Counted from the first letter of the stretch, positions 15,919 to 25,298 are shown. The stretch is DNA of 44,598 nucleotides from Acidobacteriota bacterium (GCA_003010405.1 PJLO01000018.1:1-44598); one strand, 5' to 3'. Notes: a model not told the origin generated them from the letters alone. Program-made: numbers and translations.

Positions 15919-17409
15919 ATGGCCACGAATCAGACAATTGAAAGCGCCCGGGTGCTTATTCCCCTAGGAATCACCTTTCTGTCCCCATTTCTTTTGTGGT
16001 TGCTTCGCAAAGACATTAACCGCCGGGAGGCCGTCTCATTCGTAGCCGCCGCACTGTCTTTCGGAAGTGTCCTTTCTATGGTGCCCGCCGTACTTCGCGG
16101 CTCGGTTTGGACCTGTCACTTGGCGACCTTTTTCCCCGGGGTTTCCATTCGCTTCGTTGTGGATGGCCTGTCCCTGATCTTCGCCCTGGTGGCTACCTTC
16201 CTATGGTTTTTCGCCACCTGCTACAACATCGGCTACATGCGCTCGTTAAACGAGCATGCCCAGACCCGTTATTACTTCTGCTTTGCTGTGGCCATATTCG
16301 GTGCCGTGGGTGTGGCTTTCTCGGGGACCATTGTCACCCTCTACCTGTTTTATGAGGTGATCACCGTCTTCACCTACCCATTGGTCGCCCACCATCAAGA
16401 TCAGGAAGGGTATCAGGGCGCGCGCAAGTATTTGGTCTACCTCATGGGCACGAGCAAGCTCTTTCTGCTGCCGGCGATGGTTCTGACCTATGTTCAATGC
16501 GGTACGTTGGATTTCAATCTGACGGATATTGCCAAGGGGATATTCCCGCCGGATGCCAATCCCACCCTGGTAGCTATCACCTACTTCCTTTATCTTTTCG
16601 GTCTGGCAAAGGCCGCCATCATGCCTCTGCATAACTGGCTGCCCTCGGCCATGGTTGCGCCTACACCGGTTTCGGCCCTGCTGCACGCCGTGGCCGTGGT
16701 CAAGGCGGGCGTATTCTCGGTTTCCCGTATCATGCTCTCGGTTTTCGGCGTGGAAATTCTGTCCCGTCTCGGTCTGGGGCTCATCACCGCCTATCTGGCC
16801 GCCTTTACTATCGTAGTGGCGTCCATCATCGCGCTGACCAAGGACGATCTCAAGGCCCGGTTGGCATACTCCACTGTGAGCCAACTTTCCTACATTATTA
16901 TTGGCGTGGCTATGCTTACCCCGCTGGCGATCAAGGGCGGCTTGCTCCATATCGCCCATCACGCCTTCGCCAAGATCACGCTCTTCTTCGCCGCTGGCGC
17001 AATCTATGTAGCTACCCATCTTAAGCAGATCCCGCTCATGGACGGCCTCGGCCGCAAGCTGCCCTGGACCTTCGGCGCCTTCGCCGTGGCATCCCTCTCC
17101 ATGATCGGCATGCCTCCGGTCTGCGGCTTCGTTTCGAAGTGGTACCTGGCCAACGGCGCCATCGACATTCATAACAACATCCTGCTTCTGGCTTTGCTTG
17201 CTTCGACACTCCTTAACGCAGGCTACTTCGTGCCCGTTGTTTACCGAGCCTTTTTTAAACCGCCAGCGCCCGGCGTGGACCATTCCCATTTCAAGGAAGC
17301 CCCCATGGTTATGGTGGTGCCGTTGTGTTTGACGGCGCTCATTTCCGTGACACTGGGACTTTTCCCAAGAGTCTTCACGTCCCTCGTGAACGCCTTTGGG
17401 CGATTCTAG
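15919..17409 (+). CDS. Antiporter-like subunit 1 (NuoL/MrpD family)
   Basis: A 496-aa protein of about 14 transmembrane helices from the proton-antiporter-like family. The TM5 glutamate (Glu146 in FYEVITVFTYPL) and the TM7 lysine (Lys231 in GLAKAAIMPLHNWLP) are present. MVAPTPVSALLHAVAVVKAG matches the family signature. It lacks the long C-terminal lateral helix of canonical NuoL. It sits where nuoL is expected after nuoK, but the next long gene is also NuoL/MrpD-like. 'MrpD-type NuoL' is the best name. Probably pumps one ion per cycle in the complex. Confidence 0.88.
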   Translation: MATNQTIESARVLIPLGITFLSPFLLWLLRKDINRREAVSFVAAALSFGSVLSMVPAVLRGSVWTCHLATFFPGVSIRFVVDGLSLIFALVATFLWFFATCYNIGYMRSLNEHAQTRYYFCFAVAIFGAVGVAFSGTIVTLYLFYEVITVFTYPLVAHHQDQEGYQGARKYLVYLMGTSKLFLLPAMVLTYVQCGTLDFNLTDIAKGIFPPDANPTLVAITYFLYLFGLAKAAIMPLHNWLPSAMVAPTPVSALLHAVAVVKAGVFSVSRIMLSVFGVEILSRLGLGLITAYLAAFTIVVASIIALTKDDLKARLAYSTVSQLSYIIIGVAMLTPLAIKGGLLHIAHHAFAKITLFFAAGAIYVATHLKQIPLMDGLGRKLPWTFGAFAVASLSMIGMPPVCGFVSKWYLANGAIDIHNNILLLALLASTLLNAGYFVPVVYRAFFKPPAPGVDHSHFKEAPMVMVVPLCLTALISVTLGLFPRVFTSLVNAFGRF

Positions 17410-17418
17410 GAGAACGCC

Positions 17419-17676
17419 ATGCAGGAACCGAAATTACTGGGAAGTTGGCTGGATACGGCCAGGGAGAGGGCAGGGGCCTTCAAAAAGCTACTCTTTGTCG
17501 TGCTGGCAGGCCTAGTTGCGCTTAATGTCTTTATCTTGCCTCATGAGCCCCACTTCGCCCCTGAAAAAATCCCCGGGTTCTGGGCGCTCTTTGCCCTGAT
17601 CTGCACGGTGATCATGGTCTTTGTGCTCAAAAAAATCGTGTACCCCATACTCGCTCAGCACGAGGAGGATAAGTAA
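17419..17676 (+). CDS. Small membrane protein of the nuo cluster
   Basis: An 85-aa protein with two hydrophobic helices (about 23-41 and 54-76) and charged ends; RBS AGGAG precedes the ATG. It is not one of the standard complex I subunits. It lies between two antiporter-like genes and its stop overlaps the next start, so it is probably an extra subunit or assembly factor of the complex. I do not recognise a family. Confidence 0.75.
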   Translation: MQEPKLLGSWLDTARERAGAFKKLLFVVLAGLVALNVFILPHEPHFAPEKIPGFWALFALICTVIMVFVLKKIVYPILAQHEEDK

Positions 17677-19490
17677 TGACCGGTCTTGAGCACCTCGGCA
17701 TTCATTTTTTCCTGCATCCTGCGATCGGCTTTTTCGTTTTGGCCTTGGTAATGGCCTTCCTCAAGAACCGTCACTACATGGCCTGGCGCTGGTTACTTTT
17801 GGTACCGCCGGTTATGGCTATCGTCGCAGTGGTCGCCCTGAGCATGAGCAATACTGGGCCGCGCGACTTGACGACCTTCTCCTACCTGGGGCAGACCTTG
17901 CATCTGGGGCGGGTGGATACCTTGTCCTTGGTCTTCGCCCACATTTTCGCCGTCCAGTCCCTCATTGGCTTCATCTACGCACTGCATGTTCAGGATAAGG
18001 CCCAGCACATCGCCGCGTGCTTTTATATTGCGGGGGCCTTCGGCAGCGTCTTCGCCGGTGACTACCTGACGCTCTTCATTTTCTGGGAACTTATGAGCAT
18101 TGGCTCGGTGTTCCTTGTGTGGCTGCGTCGGACCCCGGCTTCCAATGCCGCCGGTTTCCGGTACTTCCTTTTCCATGTTTTCGGCGGGCTTTTCCTGCTG
18201 GGCGGATTGCTCCTGCGCCACGGGGCGCTTGGCACCTTCGACTTCACCGCCGTCACCCCTGGGACCGCTCACTATTACGACTACATCATTCTTCTCGGCT
18301 TCCTTGTGAATGTTGCCTTCGTGCCGCTGCACGCCTGGCTGCCGGACGCCTATCCGGAGGCCACTATTACTGGCACCGTGTTCATGGGTGCCTACACCAC
18401 GAAGACTGCGGTTTACGCTCTGGCGCGGGGCTTTTCTGGTTTCGAACTGCTGGCCATCGGCGGCTGCATCATGTGTCTCTATGGCGTCTTTTACGCCACG
18501 CTCGAGAACAATGCCCGCCGCCTCCTGTCCTATCACATCGTGTCTCAGGTCGGGTACATGGTCTGCGGCATCGGAATCGGAACGGCCATGACCGTGGACG
18601 GAGCCATTGCCCACGCCTATGCCAACATCCTTTTTAAAAGCCTGCTGCTTATGGCGGTCGGCTGTCTGTTCTATTCGGCTGGATCGGACAAGCTCACCGA
18701 ACTGGGCGGGCTGGCCTCCCGGTTGCCGCTGGTCCTGATCGGCTACATGGTGGGGGCCGTGTCCATTTCGGGCATGCCGCTTTTCACCGCTTTTATCAGC
18801 AAGCCGATGATTATCACCGGTGCGGCCGAGGCTCATCACCCCTGGCTGGCTCTTGGCATGGAAATCGCCGCCGTCGGTACTTTCCTCTCCGTCGGTGTCA
18901 AGCTCCCATATTTTGCTTTCTGGTCTAAGCCGAAAAATGATAAGCCTTTGACGCCAATTCCCTGGAATATGTATCTCGCCATGGGGATCTCCTCCGTTCT
19001 CTGTCTCTTCTTCGGACTTTTCCCCGAGACTTTGTACAAGATGTTGCCGTTCGAAGCGGAATACACTCCGTACACCACTTGGCACGTGCTCCAGTCCTCG
19101 CTGATTATCGGGTTCACGGGGCTTGGTTTTTACGTTATGCGCCGCATCATCCCGCCGCATCCCAGCCGCAATCTGGACTTCGACTTCCTGTATCGCGCAA
19201 TTGGCCGTGGTTTCGTCAAGCTCGTGAGCGTGCCGGCTGCAGCCGTGGACAACATCTGGACTGACGTTTACGCCCGCTTCGGCATGCGAGGGTTGCTCGG
19301 CCTCGGGCGCGGTACCAACGTCTTTGATGGCAAGGTAATCGACGGCGTATTGGACGGCTCAGCTCGGGCCGTGCGCGAGGGCGGCGGCGCGGCCGTGGCT
19401 CGGACCCAGACCGGACGGCTTCAGGATTACCTGGCCGCAACCGTGGCTCTGGGCTTAATTATTTTCGTGGTTGTCTGGTTTGTGAAGTAA
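17676..19490 (+). CDS. Antiporter-like subunit 2 (NuoL/MrpD type, 604 aa)
   Basis: A 604-aa membrane protein of the same family, usually annotated as Na+/H+ antiporter subunit D. Glu138 in FWELMSIGSVFLVWL is the TM5 glutamate. At the TM7 position the lysine is replaced: VNVAFVPLHAWLPDA carries Asn212; a Lys occurs later in AYTTKTAVYALAR (TM8). The C-terminal 130 residues (FDFLYRAIGRGFVKLVSV to RTQTGRLQDYLAATVAL) resemble the amphipathic lateral helix and final helix of NuoL. This is therefore the subunit best placed to be the distal NuoL, with an altered proton channel. Starts ATGA-like at 17676, overlapping the small gene. Confidence 0.85.
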   Translation: MTGLEHLGIHFFLHPAIGFFVLALVMAFLKNRHYMAWRWLLLVPPVMAIVAVVALSMSNTGPRDLTTFSYLGQTLHLGRVDTLSLVFAHIFAVQSLIGFIYALHVQDKAQHIAACFYIAGAFGSVFAGDYLTLFIFWELMSIGSVFLVWLRRTPASNAAGFRYFLFHVFGGLFLLGGLLLRHGALGTFDFTAVTPGTAHYYDYIILLGFLVNVAFVPLHAWLPDAYPEATITGTVFMGAYTTKTAVYALARGFSGFELLAIGGCIMCLYGVFYATLENNARRLLSYHIVSQVGYMVCGIGIGTAMTVDGAIAHAYANILFKSLLLMAVGCLFYSAGSDKLTELGGLASRLPLVLIGYMVGAVSISGMPLFTAFISKPMIITGAAEAHHPWLALGMEIAAVGTFLSVGVKLPYFAFWSKPKNDKPLTPIPWNMYLAMGISSVLCLFFGLFPETLYKMLPFEAEYTPYTTWHVLQSSLIIGFTGLGFYVMRRIIPPHPSRNLDFDFLYRAIGRGFVKLVSVPAAAVDNIWTDVYARFGMRGLLGLGRGTNVFDGKVIDGVLDGSARAVREGGGAAVARTQTGRLQDYLAATVALGLIIFVVVWFVK

Positions 19491-19499
19491 GGATCGAAC

Positions 19500-21071
19500 A
19501 TGACGATGCAATTCGGGTTTCCCGTTCTGACGACGCTAATCTTCCTGCCGTTGATGGCGGCCGGGGTCCTGCTGTTTGTGCGCCAGGAGCGGACCATGCG
19601 TCTGCTGACCATGGTGGTGGGCGTTCTAGAGTGCTTGCTGTGTCTGCGGCTGTTTTCCTATTCTCCCCATGGCGCTGCCTTTCAGTTTGTGGAGAAGGTT
19701 AATTGGGTCCCGGCCCTCGGTATGAGCTACCATCTGGGTCTGGATGGGCTGAGCCTTTACATGGTTCTTTTGACCGCGCTCATGCTGCCGCTGTGCGTGC
19801 TCGGATCCTGGACCTATATCAGTACTCGCATTAAAGAGTTTCATTTCTGCCTGTTGCTGATGACCTCGGCCTGCATAGGAGTGTTCGCAGCTCTGGATTT
19901 CGTTCTGTTTTACGTATTCTGGGAGGCCATGCTCGTTCCGATGTACCTCCTGATCGCAGTATGGGGCGGACCGCGTCGCCGTTATGCGTCCATCAAGTTT
20001 TTCCTCTACACGCTTGCTGGTTCCACTTTGCTGTTGGCAGCGATCGTAGCTTTCCGCCAGGTGGGCGGTTCCTTCTCCATTCCCGAACTCCTGGAGAAGA
20101 GCTATTCCTTTAAGTTTCAGATCTGGGCATTTGTGGCCATGGCTCTGGCTTTTGCCATTAAGGTTCCCATGTTCCCCTTCCACACCTGGCTGCCTGCAGC
20201 CCACGTGGAAGCCCCGGCCGCTGGCAGCGTGCTTCTGGCCGCCATCCTTCTTAAGATGGGCACATACGGGTTCCTGCGCTTTTGCCTGCCGCTGACACCG
20301 GCCGCCTCAGTAGTGGCCGCGCCTGTCATGATTGCCCTCTCCATCGCTTCAATCATTTACGGTGGCTGCATCGCCTTGGGACAGACCGATATCAAGAAAC
20401 TCATCGCCTACTCGTCTGTGGGACACATGGGCTTCGTGACGTTGGGCATTTTCCTCTTCAGTGTGAGCGGGATCTCCGGGGCCATTCTCCAGATGCTCAA
20501 CCACGGCATCACCACCGGCGGCCTGTTCATGATGGTGGGCCTCCTTTATGAGCGCAGCCACAGCCGGGAGATCTTGGACAATCAGGGCTTGGGCAAGCAC
20601 ATGCCAGCCTTCATGTTCCTGCTGGGGCTGTTCTCCTTTTCCTCTCTGGCCTTCCCTGGAACCAACAGCTTCGTCGGCGAGATTCTCGTCCTCGTTGGGG
20701 CCTTTAAGGGTAGCGTCTGGATCGGCTTCCTTGCCGTACCAGGGGCCATGCTGGCCGCTGCTTACATGTTGCGTCTTCTCCAGCGGGTGACTTGGGGCGC
20801 GCCCACGTCCTTTAAGCCGTCGTGGTGGGATTTGAAACCGCGGGAATGGGCGACGCTGCTTCCACTGGCCGTGCTCGTCTTCTACATCGGGTTGGCCCCG
20901 TCTCTGGCCATCAAGACCATCGAGCCGTCGATTGAGCGAGTGCTTACCACCATGAAGAGCAAGAATATGGCAATGGGCATTAGCGAAGACAGGCACTTAG
21001 CCCAGCGACTGCACCTGCCCGCGCTGACTGTGCCAGGCGACCGGGACCCAATCCAGAAGGAGCGTCCGTAA
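19500..21071 (+). CDS. nuoM: Complex I membrane subunit M
   Basis: A 523-aa antiporter-like protein with the NuoM signature: Glu142 in FWEAMLVPMYLLI, Lys221 in FAIKVPMFPFHTWLPAAHVEAP, DIKKLIAYSSVGHMGFV, and PGTNSFVGE. The last 40 residues are a polar tail (ISEDRHLAQRLHLP). Start ATG 19500 has GGAT a few bases upstream. Its TAA overlaps the nuoN ATG. Confidence 0.95.
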   Translation: MTMQFGFPVLTTLIFLPLMAAGVLLFVRQERTMRLLTMVVGVLECLLCLRLFSYSPHGAAFQFVEKVNWVPALGMSYHLGLDGLSLYMVLLTALMLPLCVLGSWTYISTRIKEFHFCLLLMTSACIGVFAALDFVLFYVFWEAMLVPMYLLIAVWGGPRRRYASIKFFLYTLAGSTLLLAAIVAFRQVGGSFSIPELLEKSYSFKFQIWAFVAMALAFAIKVPMFPFHTWLPAAHVEAPAAGSVLLAAILLKMGTYGFLRFCLPLTPAASVVAAPVMIALSIASIIYGGCIALGQTDIKKLIAYSSVGHMGFVTLGIFLFSVSGISGAILQMLNHGITTGGLFMMVGLLYERSHSREILDNQGLGKHMPAFMFLLGLFSFSSLAFPGTNSFVGEILVLVGAFKGSVWIGFLAVPGAMLAAAYMLRLLQRVTWGAPTSFKPSWWDLKPREWATLLPLAVLVFYIGLAPSLAIKTIEPSIERVLTTMKSKNMAMGISEDRHLAQRLHLPALTVPGDRDPIQKERP

Positions 21072-22474
21072 TGATAACGACCAAGCTTTTGCCGGAACTG
21101 TGGCTGCTCGCCACGATTTCCGCGCTGTTCGTCGCTAGCGTAAGCGGCCGCAAGCGGTCCGTTCTCTCCTGGCTTCCCGTAGCGGCCATTATCGGCGTCG
21201 TCATCACCGCCCTGTCTTTGGGCGTGCGCGGTGAGATACTCTTCGGTGCCTATCGCCTGGACGGTCTGTCCCAGTTTTTCAAGCTGGCGATTGCAGCGGG
21301 CTTTGCCATTGTGGCAGGCATCGGCGCTGGCAAGCGTGATTCTGAGGATTTCAGTCCCGACTACTTCATGTTGCTCGGCATATCCGCTTGGGGTCTCATG
21401 CTGCTCGCCTCATCGGTGGAGCTCATTACCCTCTATCTGGCCTTGGAACTGTCCTCTTACAGCCTCTATGCACTGATTCCCATCCGGGGCAAGGACCGGC
21501 GGGCTGCCGAAGCGGGAATCAAGTACATCATGTTCGGTTCGGCCGTTACCGCTGCGGCACTTTTCGGTCTGTCTTACATCATGGCCGCCAAGCACACGAC
21601 CTATCTGGCCGCGCTGGCCTCCTCATCCTGGAGCTTTTCGAGCGCGCCCCTCGCCGTGATCGGGCTGACGCTCTTTCTGGCCGGTTTCTTCTATAAGCTG
21701 GCTCTGTTTCCGTTCCACTTCTGGTGCCCGGATGTCTATCAGGGCGCTAAGAACGAGACTGCGGCCTATGTGGCCACTATCCCAAAGCTCGGTGCCGTCG
21801 TGGTGCTCGTGCGCCTGGCTGCGCTGTTCACTCATGGCATGGAGGTGACGAACCTCTTTGCCGTCCTCGGGGCGTTGTCTATGACCGGCGGCAATCTTGC
21901 GGCCCTAGTTCAGCGCGATCTTAAGCGCCTGCTTGGTTATTCCTCGGTTGCCCATGCCGGTTATGTGATGCTCGGCCTAGCCGCGGGTTCGGCTGCTGGC
22001 CTGACTGCCGCCTCTTTCTACAGCCTGGCCTATATCTTGATGAATCTGGCCTGCTTTTACGTCGTCTGTGCGATTTCCAAAGATGGTGAGAACCCGACAC
22101 TGGACGATCTGAATGGCCTCTACCGACGCGGGCCGGGTCTGGCAATGATACTGGCTGTGGCCGCCTTCGCCCTGGTCGGTCTGCCGCCAACGGCCGGATT
22201 CACGGGTAAATTATTTTTACTCTCGGCCGCGTGGGACCAGGGTTACCATTGGTTTGTAATCGTGGCCGTGCTCAATACCGCCATCTCCATCTACTACTAC
22301 CTGGGCATGGTACGCCACGCCTACACGGGACAGTCCGAGGCTCCGGCCTTGACCGTGTCGAAGGGGTACATTGCTTTTGGCGGCGTGCTGGCCATGGTTG
22401 TTCTCCTCGTAGGCATACTGCCTGCCCCGCTATACGACTTGGCCGCCCGCGCGGCTGCGGCTTTGCATCCGTAG
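21071..22474 (+). CDS. nuoN: Complex I membrane subunit N
   Basis: A 467-aa antiporter-like protein. Glu126 lies in YLALELSSYSLYAL and Lys209 in FFYKLALFPFHFWCPDVYQGA, typical of NuoN. RDLKRLLGYSSVAHAGYVMLG and GLPPTAGFTGKLFL are also present. It is the last gene of the first half of the cluster; a 214-bp gap with a candidate promoter follows. Confidence 0.95.
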   Translation: MITTKLLPELWLLATISALFVASVSGRKRSVLSWLPVAAIIGVVITALSLGVRGEILFGAYRLDGLSQFFKLAIAAGFAIVAGIGAGKRDSEDFSPDYFMLLGISAWGLMLLASSVELITLYLALELSSYSLYALIPIRGKDRRAAEAGIKYIMFGSAVTAAALFGLSYIMAAKHTTYLAALASSSWSFSSAPLAVIGLTLFLAGFFYKLALFPFHFWCPDVYQGAKNETAAYVATIPKLGAVVVLVRLAALFTHGMEVTNLFAVLGALSMTGGNLAALVQRDLKRLLGYSSVAHAGYVMLGLAAGSAAGLTAASFYSLAYILMNLACFYVVCAISKDGENPTLDDLNGLYRRGPGLAMILAVAAFALVGLPPTAGFTGKLFLLSAAWDQGYHWFVIVAVLNTAISIYYYLGMVRHAYTGQSEAPALTVSKGYIAFGGVLAMVVLLVGILPAPLYDLAARAAAALHP

Positions 22475-22586
22475 CTGGCTGAGGGCGTAAACGAGGAAAA
22501 AGGAAAGGCGCCTTGCGCGAATCGGTTGTTGCTGCCAAATCGATTCTGAGATTAGGTGCCAGTGACACGGTGCCGCATAGAAAAGT

Positions 22587-22615
22587 TTGTAACAACGGCA
22601 GATCGCTGGGATAAA
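22587..22615 (+). promoter_or_regulatory. Candidate internal promoter before nuoA
   Basis: TTGTAA (22587-22592) and GATAAA (22610-22615) are spaced by 17 bases; each matches its consensus at 4 of 6. The layout is like the site before nuoJ ((C/T)TGTAA - 17 - (T/G)ATAA). A 7-base inverted repeat, GAATCCA/TGGATTC, follows at 22626-22653. No gene was found in 22475-22688. Confidence 0.4.
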
Positions 22616-22688
22616 TCTCCCGGTGGAATCCAAGCAGGAAAACCTCTGGATTCTGGATCGTGGAATACGCTGCAAGGAGGAAGGTCGT

Positions 22689-23111
22689 ATGGTGTTTAAC
22701 TGGTTTCAGGCGGGAATTCTGCTCTTTTTCATGGGCGGACTGCTTTTCGCCTGTGGTCCGTTGATGGCCGGTGTGCTCCTGGCCCCCCGGGCGAAAGGCG
22801 GGGCATTGCGAGAGCCTTTCGAGTGCGGCGTGCCCACCCATGGTCAGGCTTGGGCGCGGTTTAGCGTCAACTACTATGTATACGCTCTGATCTTTTTGGC
22901 TTTCGAGGTGGACATTCTTTACCTGTTTCCGGTGGCAGCTGCTTACGGCACGCCCCAGGCCTTGAGTTCCGCCATCAAGCTGCTTATTTTCATTGCGGTG
23001 CTGGCCGCAGCTATCGTCTATTTCATGCGCAAGGGAGTATTCACATGGCCCCGCAAGATCCAGGTTGCCAAGATCCAGATTGCCAAGGTCGAGGTTGCCT
23101 CAAGACTGTAA
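22689..23111 (+). CDS. nuoA: Complex I membrane subunit A
   Basis: A 140-aa protein with three transmembrane helices. The loop between TM1 and TM2 has [21 protein letters not shown], the conserved Cys loop at the quinone entrance. [18 protein letters not shown] is the conserved TM2 motif. ATG at 22689 follows AAGGAGGAAGG. The C-terminus carries an unusual repetitive tail ([15 protein letters not shown]) made by a 15-bp tandem repeat that also encodes the NuoB start; the two genes overlap by 67 bases. Confidence 0.94.
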   Translation: MVFNWFQAGILLFFMGGLLFACGPLMAGVLLAPRAKGGALREPFECGVPTHGQAWARFSVNYYVYALIFLAFEVDILYLFPVAAAYGTPQALSSAIKLLIFIAVLAAAIVYFMRKGVFTWPRKIQVAKIQIAKVEVASRL

Positions 23112-23605
23112 GCACGATCGAACCGCCCTTGGTGGCAATACCGGCGGTCCAGAAGTTCGTCGATGTCTGCCGAGCCATGTCCATCTGGCCCATGACATTC
23201 GGCATTGCCTGTTGCGCCATCGAGATGATGGGCGTGGGCATGGCCCGCTTCGATATGGCACGCTTCGGTTTCGAGGTGTTCCGTCCGTCGCCGCGCCAAG
23301 CCGATCTCTTGATCGTGGCCGGCACGGTGAACAAGAAGATCGCCCCTGTCGTCAAGCGACTCTACGAACAGATGCCGGCTCCGCGCTACGTCATGGCCCT
23401 GGGCAACTGCGCTATCTCAGGCGGACCCTTCGCCATCGAGGGACAATACAACGTGATTACGGGCGTGGATAACATCATTCCCGTGGACGTTTATGTTCCC
23501 GGCTGTCCGCCCAGGCCCGAGGCTCTGCTGGAAGGGCTTTTCGCCATCCAGAAAAAGATGACGGGGCGGCGCTGGTGGCCGGAACCCCAAGGGGGGCAGT
23601 TATGA
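23045..23605 (+). CDS. nuoB: Complex I Fe-S subunit B
   Basis: A 186-aa peripheral subunit that holds the terminal cluster N2, which reduces quinone. The ligands are seen in [11 protein letters not shown] (two adjacent Cys), LGNCAISGG and [11 protein letters not shown]. The family is homologous to the small subunit of [NiFe] hydrogenase. The first 20 residues contain three extra Cys ([14 protein letters not shown]) and come from the 15-bp repeat. The ATG at 23045 has AAGGGAG upstream, so this start is credible. It overlaps nuoA and nuoC. Confidence 0.95.
   Translation: MAPQDPGCQDPDCQGRGCLKTVSTIEPPLVAIPAVQKFVDVCRAMSIWPMTFGIACCAIEMMGVGMARFDMARFGFEVFRPSPRQADLLIVAGTVNKKIAPVVKRLYEQMPAPRYVMALGNCAISGGPFAIEGQYNVITGVDNIIPVDVYVPGCPPRPEALLEGLFAIQKKMTGRRWWPEPQGGQL
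23054..23098 (+). repeat. Three 15-bp tandem repeats inside the nuoA/nuoB overlap
   Basis: Units at 23054-23068, 23069-23083 and 23084-23098 share the pattern CAAG(A/G)TC(C/G)AG(G/A)TTGC, with one to three differences. They are read in two frames: as KIQVA-type repeats at the end of NuoA and as QDPGC-type repeats at the start of NuoB. Confidence 0.85.
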
Positions 23606-24138
23606 TTCCCGAATGCATCGCCGCCCTGGGCGCTACCCAGGTTGTGGCTATGGACCATGCCGCTACAGGCGTGGTGGCCTCGGTGAGCCTCGCTCCTGAG
23701 ACGATCCTTGATGCCGTCGCAGTCCTCGACAAAGAGGGATATCTCTTGGAAGATGTCATGGCCTCGGATCTGAAGGAAGGCTTCGAGGTCACCTATCATT
23801 TCAGTTTGTTCGAGGGGAAGAGCCGCCTTGTACTGCGGTTGATCGTGTCCCACGATGCACCCAAAGTACCAAGCATTTCCGGTATCTATCCCGGAGCTGA
23901 CTGGCACGAGCGGGAGTGTTTCGACTTTTTCGGTATCGATTTCACTGGTCATCCTAATTTGCATCATTTGCTGCTGGCCGAGGACTTCGAAGGACATCCG
24001 CTGGTCAAAGCGGAAAACTCGCGAAAGGCGCTTGTGGATGTCATGCCCCAGCCTTGGCTCGTGGCCGTTGGTCTGGCTGCACCAGAGGCCCCCAAAGTCG
24101 AAAAAATACCAGCGGCAGCCGCCGGGGCTAAGGAGTAA
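23602..24138 (+). CDS. nuoC: Complex I subunit C (30-kDa type)
   Basis: A 178-aa hydrophilic subunit. The signature is [37 protein letters not shown] (written here as two parts: [12 protein letters not shown] and [18 protein letters not shown]). It is not fused to NuoD, unlike in E. coli. The ATG at 23602 overlaps the nuoB stop. An Ala/Pro-rich tail ([15 protein letters not shown]) ends it. It is needed to position the quinone-reducing module. Confidence 0.94.
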   Translation: MIPECIAALGATQVVAMDHAATGVVASVSLAPETILDAVAVLDKEGYLLEDVMASDLKEGFEVTYHFSLFEGKSRLVLRLIVSHDAPKVPSISGIYPGADWHERECFDFFGIDFTGHPNLHHLLLAEDFEGHPLVKAENSRKALVDVMPQPWLVAVGLAAPEAPKVEKIPAAAAGAKE

Positions 24139-24140
24139 CC

Positions 24141-25298
24141 ATGCACGACGCCTTTGATTCCGCCATTCGAGGCGACCTTTCCTCTGCCCGATTTGAGCCG
24201 GGGCCTACCGAGGACAAGCTGATCCTCAGCATGGGTCCCCAGCACCCCTCAACACATGGTGTTTTGCGCATCATGCTGGAACTCGAAGGGGAGTACATCC
24301 TGCGGGCCGAGCCCATCCTCGGCTACATCCACCGCATGCACGAGTGGATGGCCGAGCAGAAGACCTATTTGCAGTTCATCCCCAACATGGGCAGGGTGGA
24401 CTACCTGCACGCAATGGCGTGGAACTGGGCGTACGCCGGTGCAGTGGAGCGCCTGGCTGGAATCGAAGTGCCCGAGCGCGCCGAATACATTCGAGTGGCG
24501 GTCACCGAGCTTAACCGCATCAGCTCTCATCTTGTCTGGTGGGGCGCCTATCTTTTGGATCTGGGCGCGTTCACCCCGATCCTGTACGCATTCGACGATC
24601 GGGAACAGATCCTCGACATCCTCCAGTCTGCGACCGGGTCGCGTTTGACATACTCCTATATCACTATTGGCGGAGTTTACGACGATGTGCCGGACGATTT
24701 CCGCGAGCGTTGCATTGAGTTCGTGAACCGGTTGCGTTCGCGGCTGCCGATGTACCGCGATCTGGTCACCGACAACGTTATTCTGCGCGGACGTTGCGAA
24801 GGCATTGGAGTGCTGCCCGTTGACATGGCCCGGCGCTACGGGGCCACTGGCCCGGTGCTGCGCGGTTCGGGCGTGGCTAGTGACGTCCGGAGGTGCGAAC
24901 CATACGGGGTTTATGATCGTTTCGAATTCCGTGTCCCGACCTACCCGGAAGGTGATGCCATGGCCCGGTACAAGGTACGGCTTGACGAGTTGGAGGCGAG
25001 TTGCGACATCGTTGAACAGGTCGTTTCCAGCCTTCCCGAAGGACCAGTAACCGCCAAGGTGAGCCGGGTCTTCAAGCCACCCAAGGGTGAGGCTTGTATG
25101 GCTGTGGAAGGTGCGCGCGGGAAAATCCTCGTTCATGTCCGTTCCGACGGTGGTCTCAAGCCTTATCGGGTCAAGCTGCGGGCTCCGGGATTTTCGAACA
25201 TGAGCCTTTTCAGTGAGCTCGCCCAAGGCGTCCTGCTAGCCGATGCCGTATCCATTCTTGGCAGTCTTGACCTCGTCATCCCGGAGATCGATCGATGA
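24141..25298 (+). CDS. nuoD: Complex I subunit D (49-kDa type)
   Basis: A 385-aa subunit homologous to the large subunit of [NiFe] hydrogenase but without its metal-binding cysteines. GPQHPSTHGVLRIML is the quinone-site loop with His39, and GRVDYLHAMAWNWAYA carries Tyr88; the 49-residue spacing equals that of the quinone ligands His38/Tyr87 of Thermus Nqo4. RAEYIRVAVTELNRISSHL and GGVYDDVPDDF follow the family. Residues 82-84 (N-M-G) replace the more usual Tyr-x-Asp before the Arg. Starts 3 bases after nuoC. Confidence 0.95.
   Translation: MHDAFDSAIRGDLSSARFEPGPTEDKLILSMGPQHPSTHGVLRIMLELEGEYILRAEPILGYIHRMHEWMAEQKTYLQFIPNMGRVDYLHAMAWNWAYAGAVERLAGIEVPERAEYIRVAVTELNRISSHLVWWGAYLLDLGAFTPILYAFDDREQILDILQSATGSRLTYSYITIGGVYDDVPDDFRERCIEFVNRLRSRLPMYRDLVTDNVILRGRCEGIGVLPVDMARRYGATGPVLRGSGVASDVRRCEPYGVYDRFEFRVPTYPEGDAMARYKVRLDELEASCDIVEQVVSSLPEGPVTAKVSRVFKPPKGEACMAVEGARGKILVHVRSDGGLKPYRVKLRAPGFSNMSLFSELAQGVLLADAVSILGSLDLVIPEIDR

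Noticed and set aside
16246..19160. Minus-strand frames of 347 and 455 codons in the nuo cluster
   Set aside because: They are G/C-driven shadows of the antiporter-like genes, rich in Gly/Glu/His without a domain.
24381..24404. Loss of the quinone-ligand Tyr in NuoD (IPNMGRVDY for LPYxDRxDY)
   Set aside because: The Tyr spaced 49 residues after His39 is Tyr88, which is present, so the quinone ligands appear kept.
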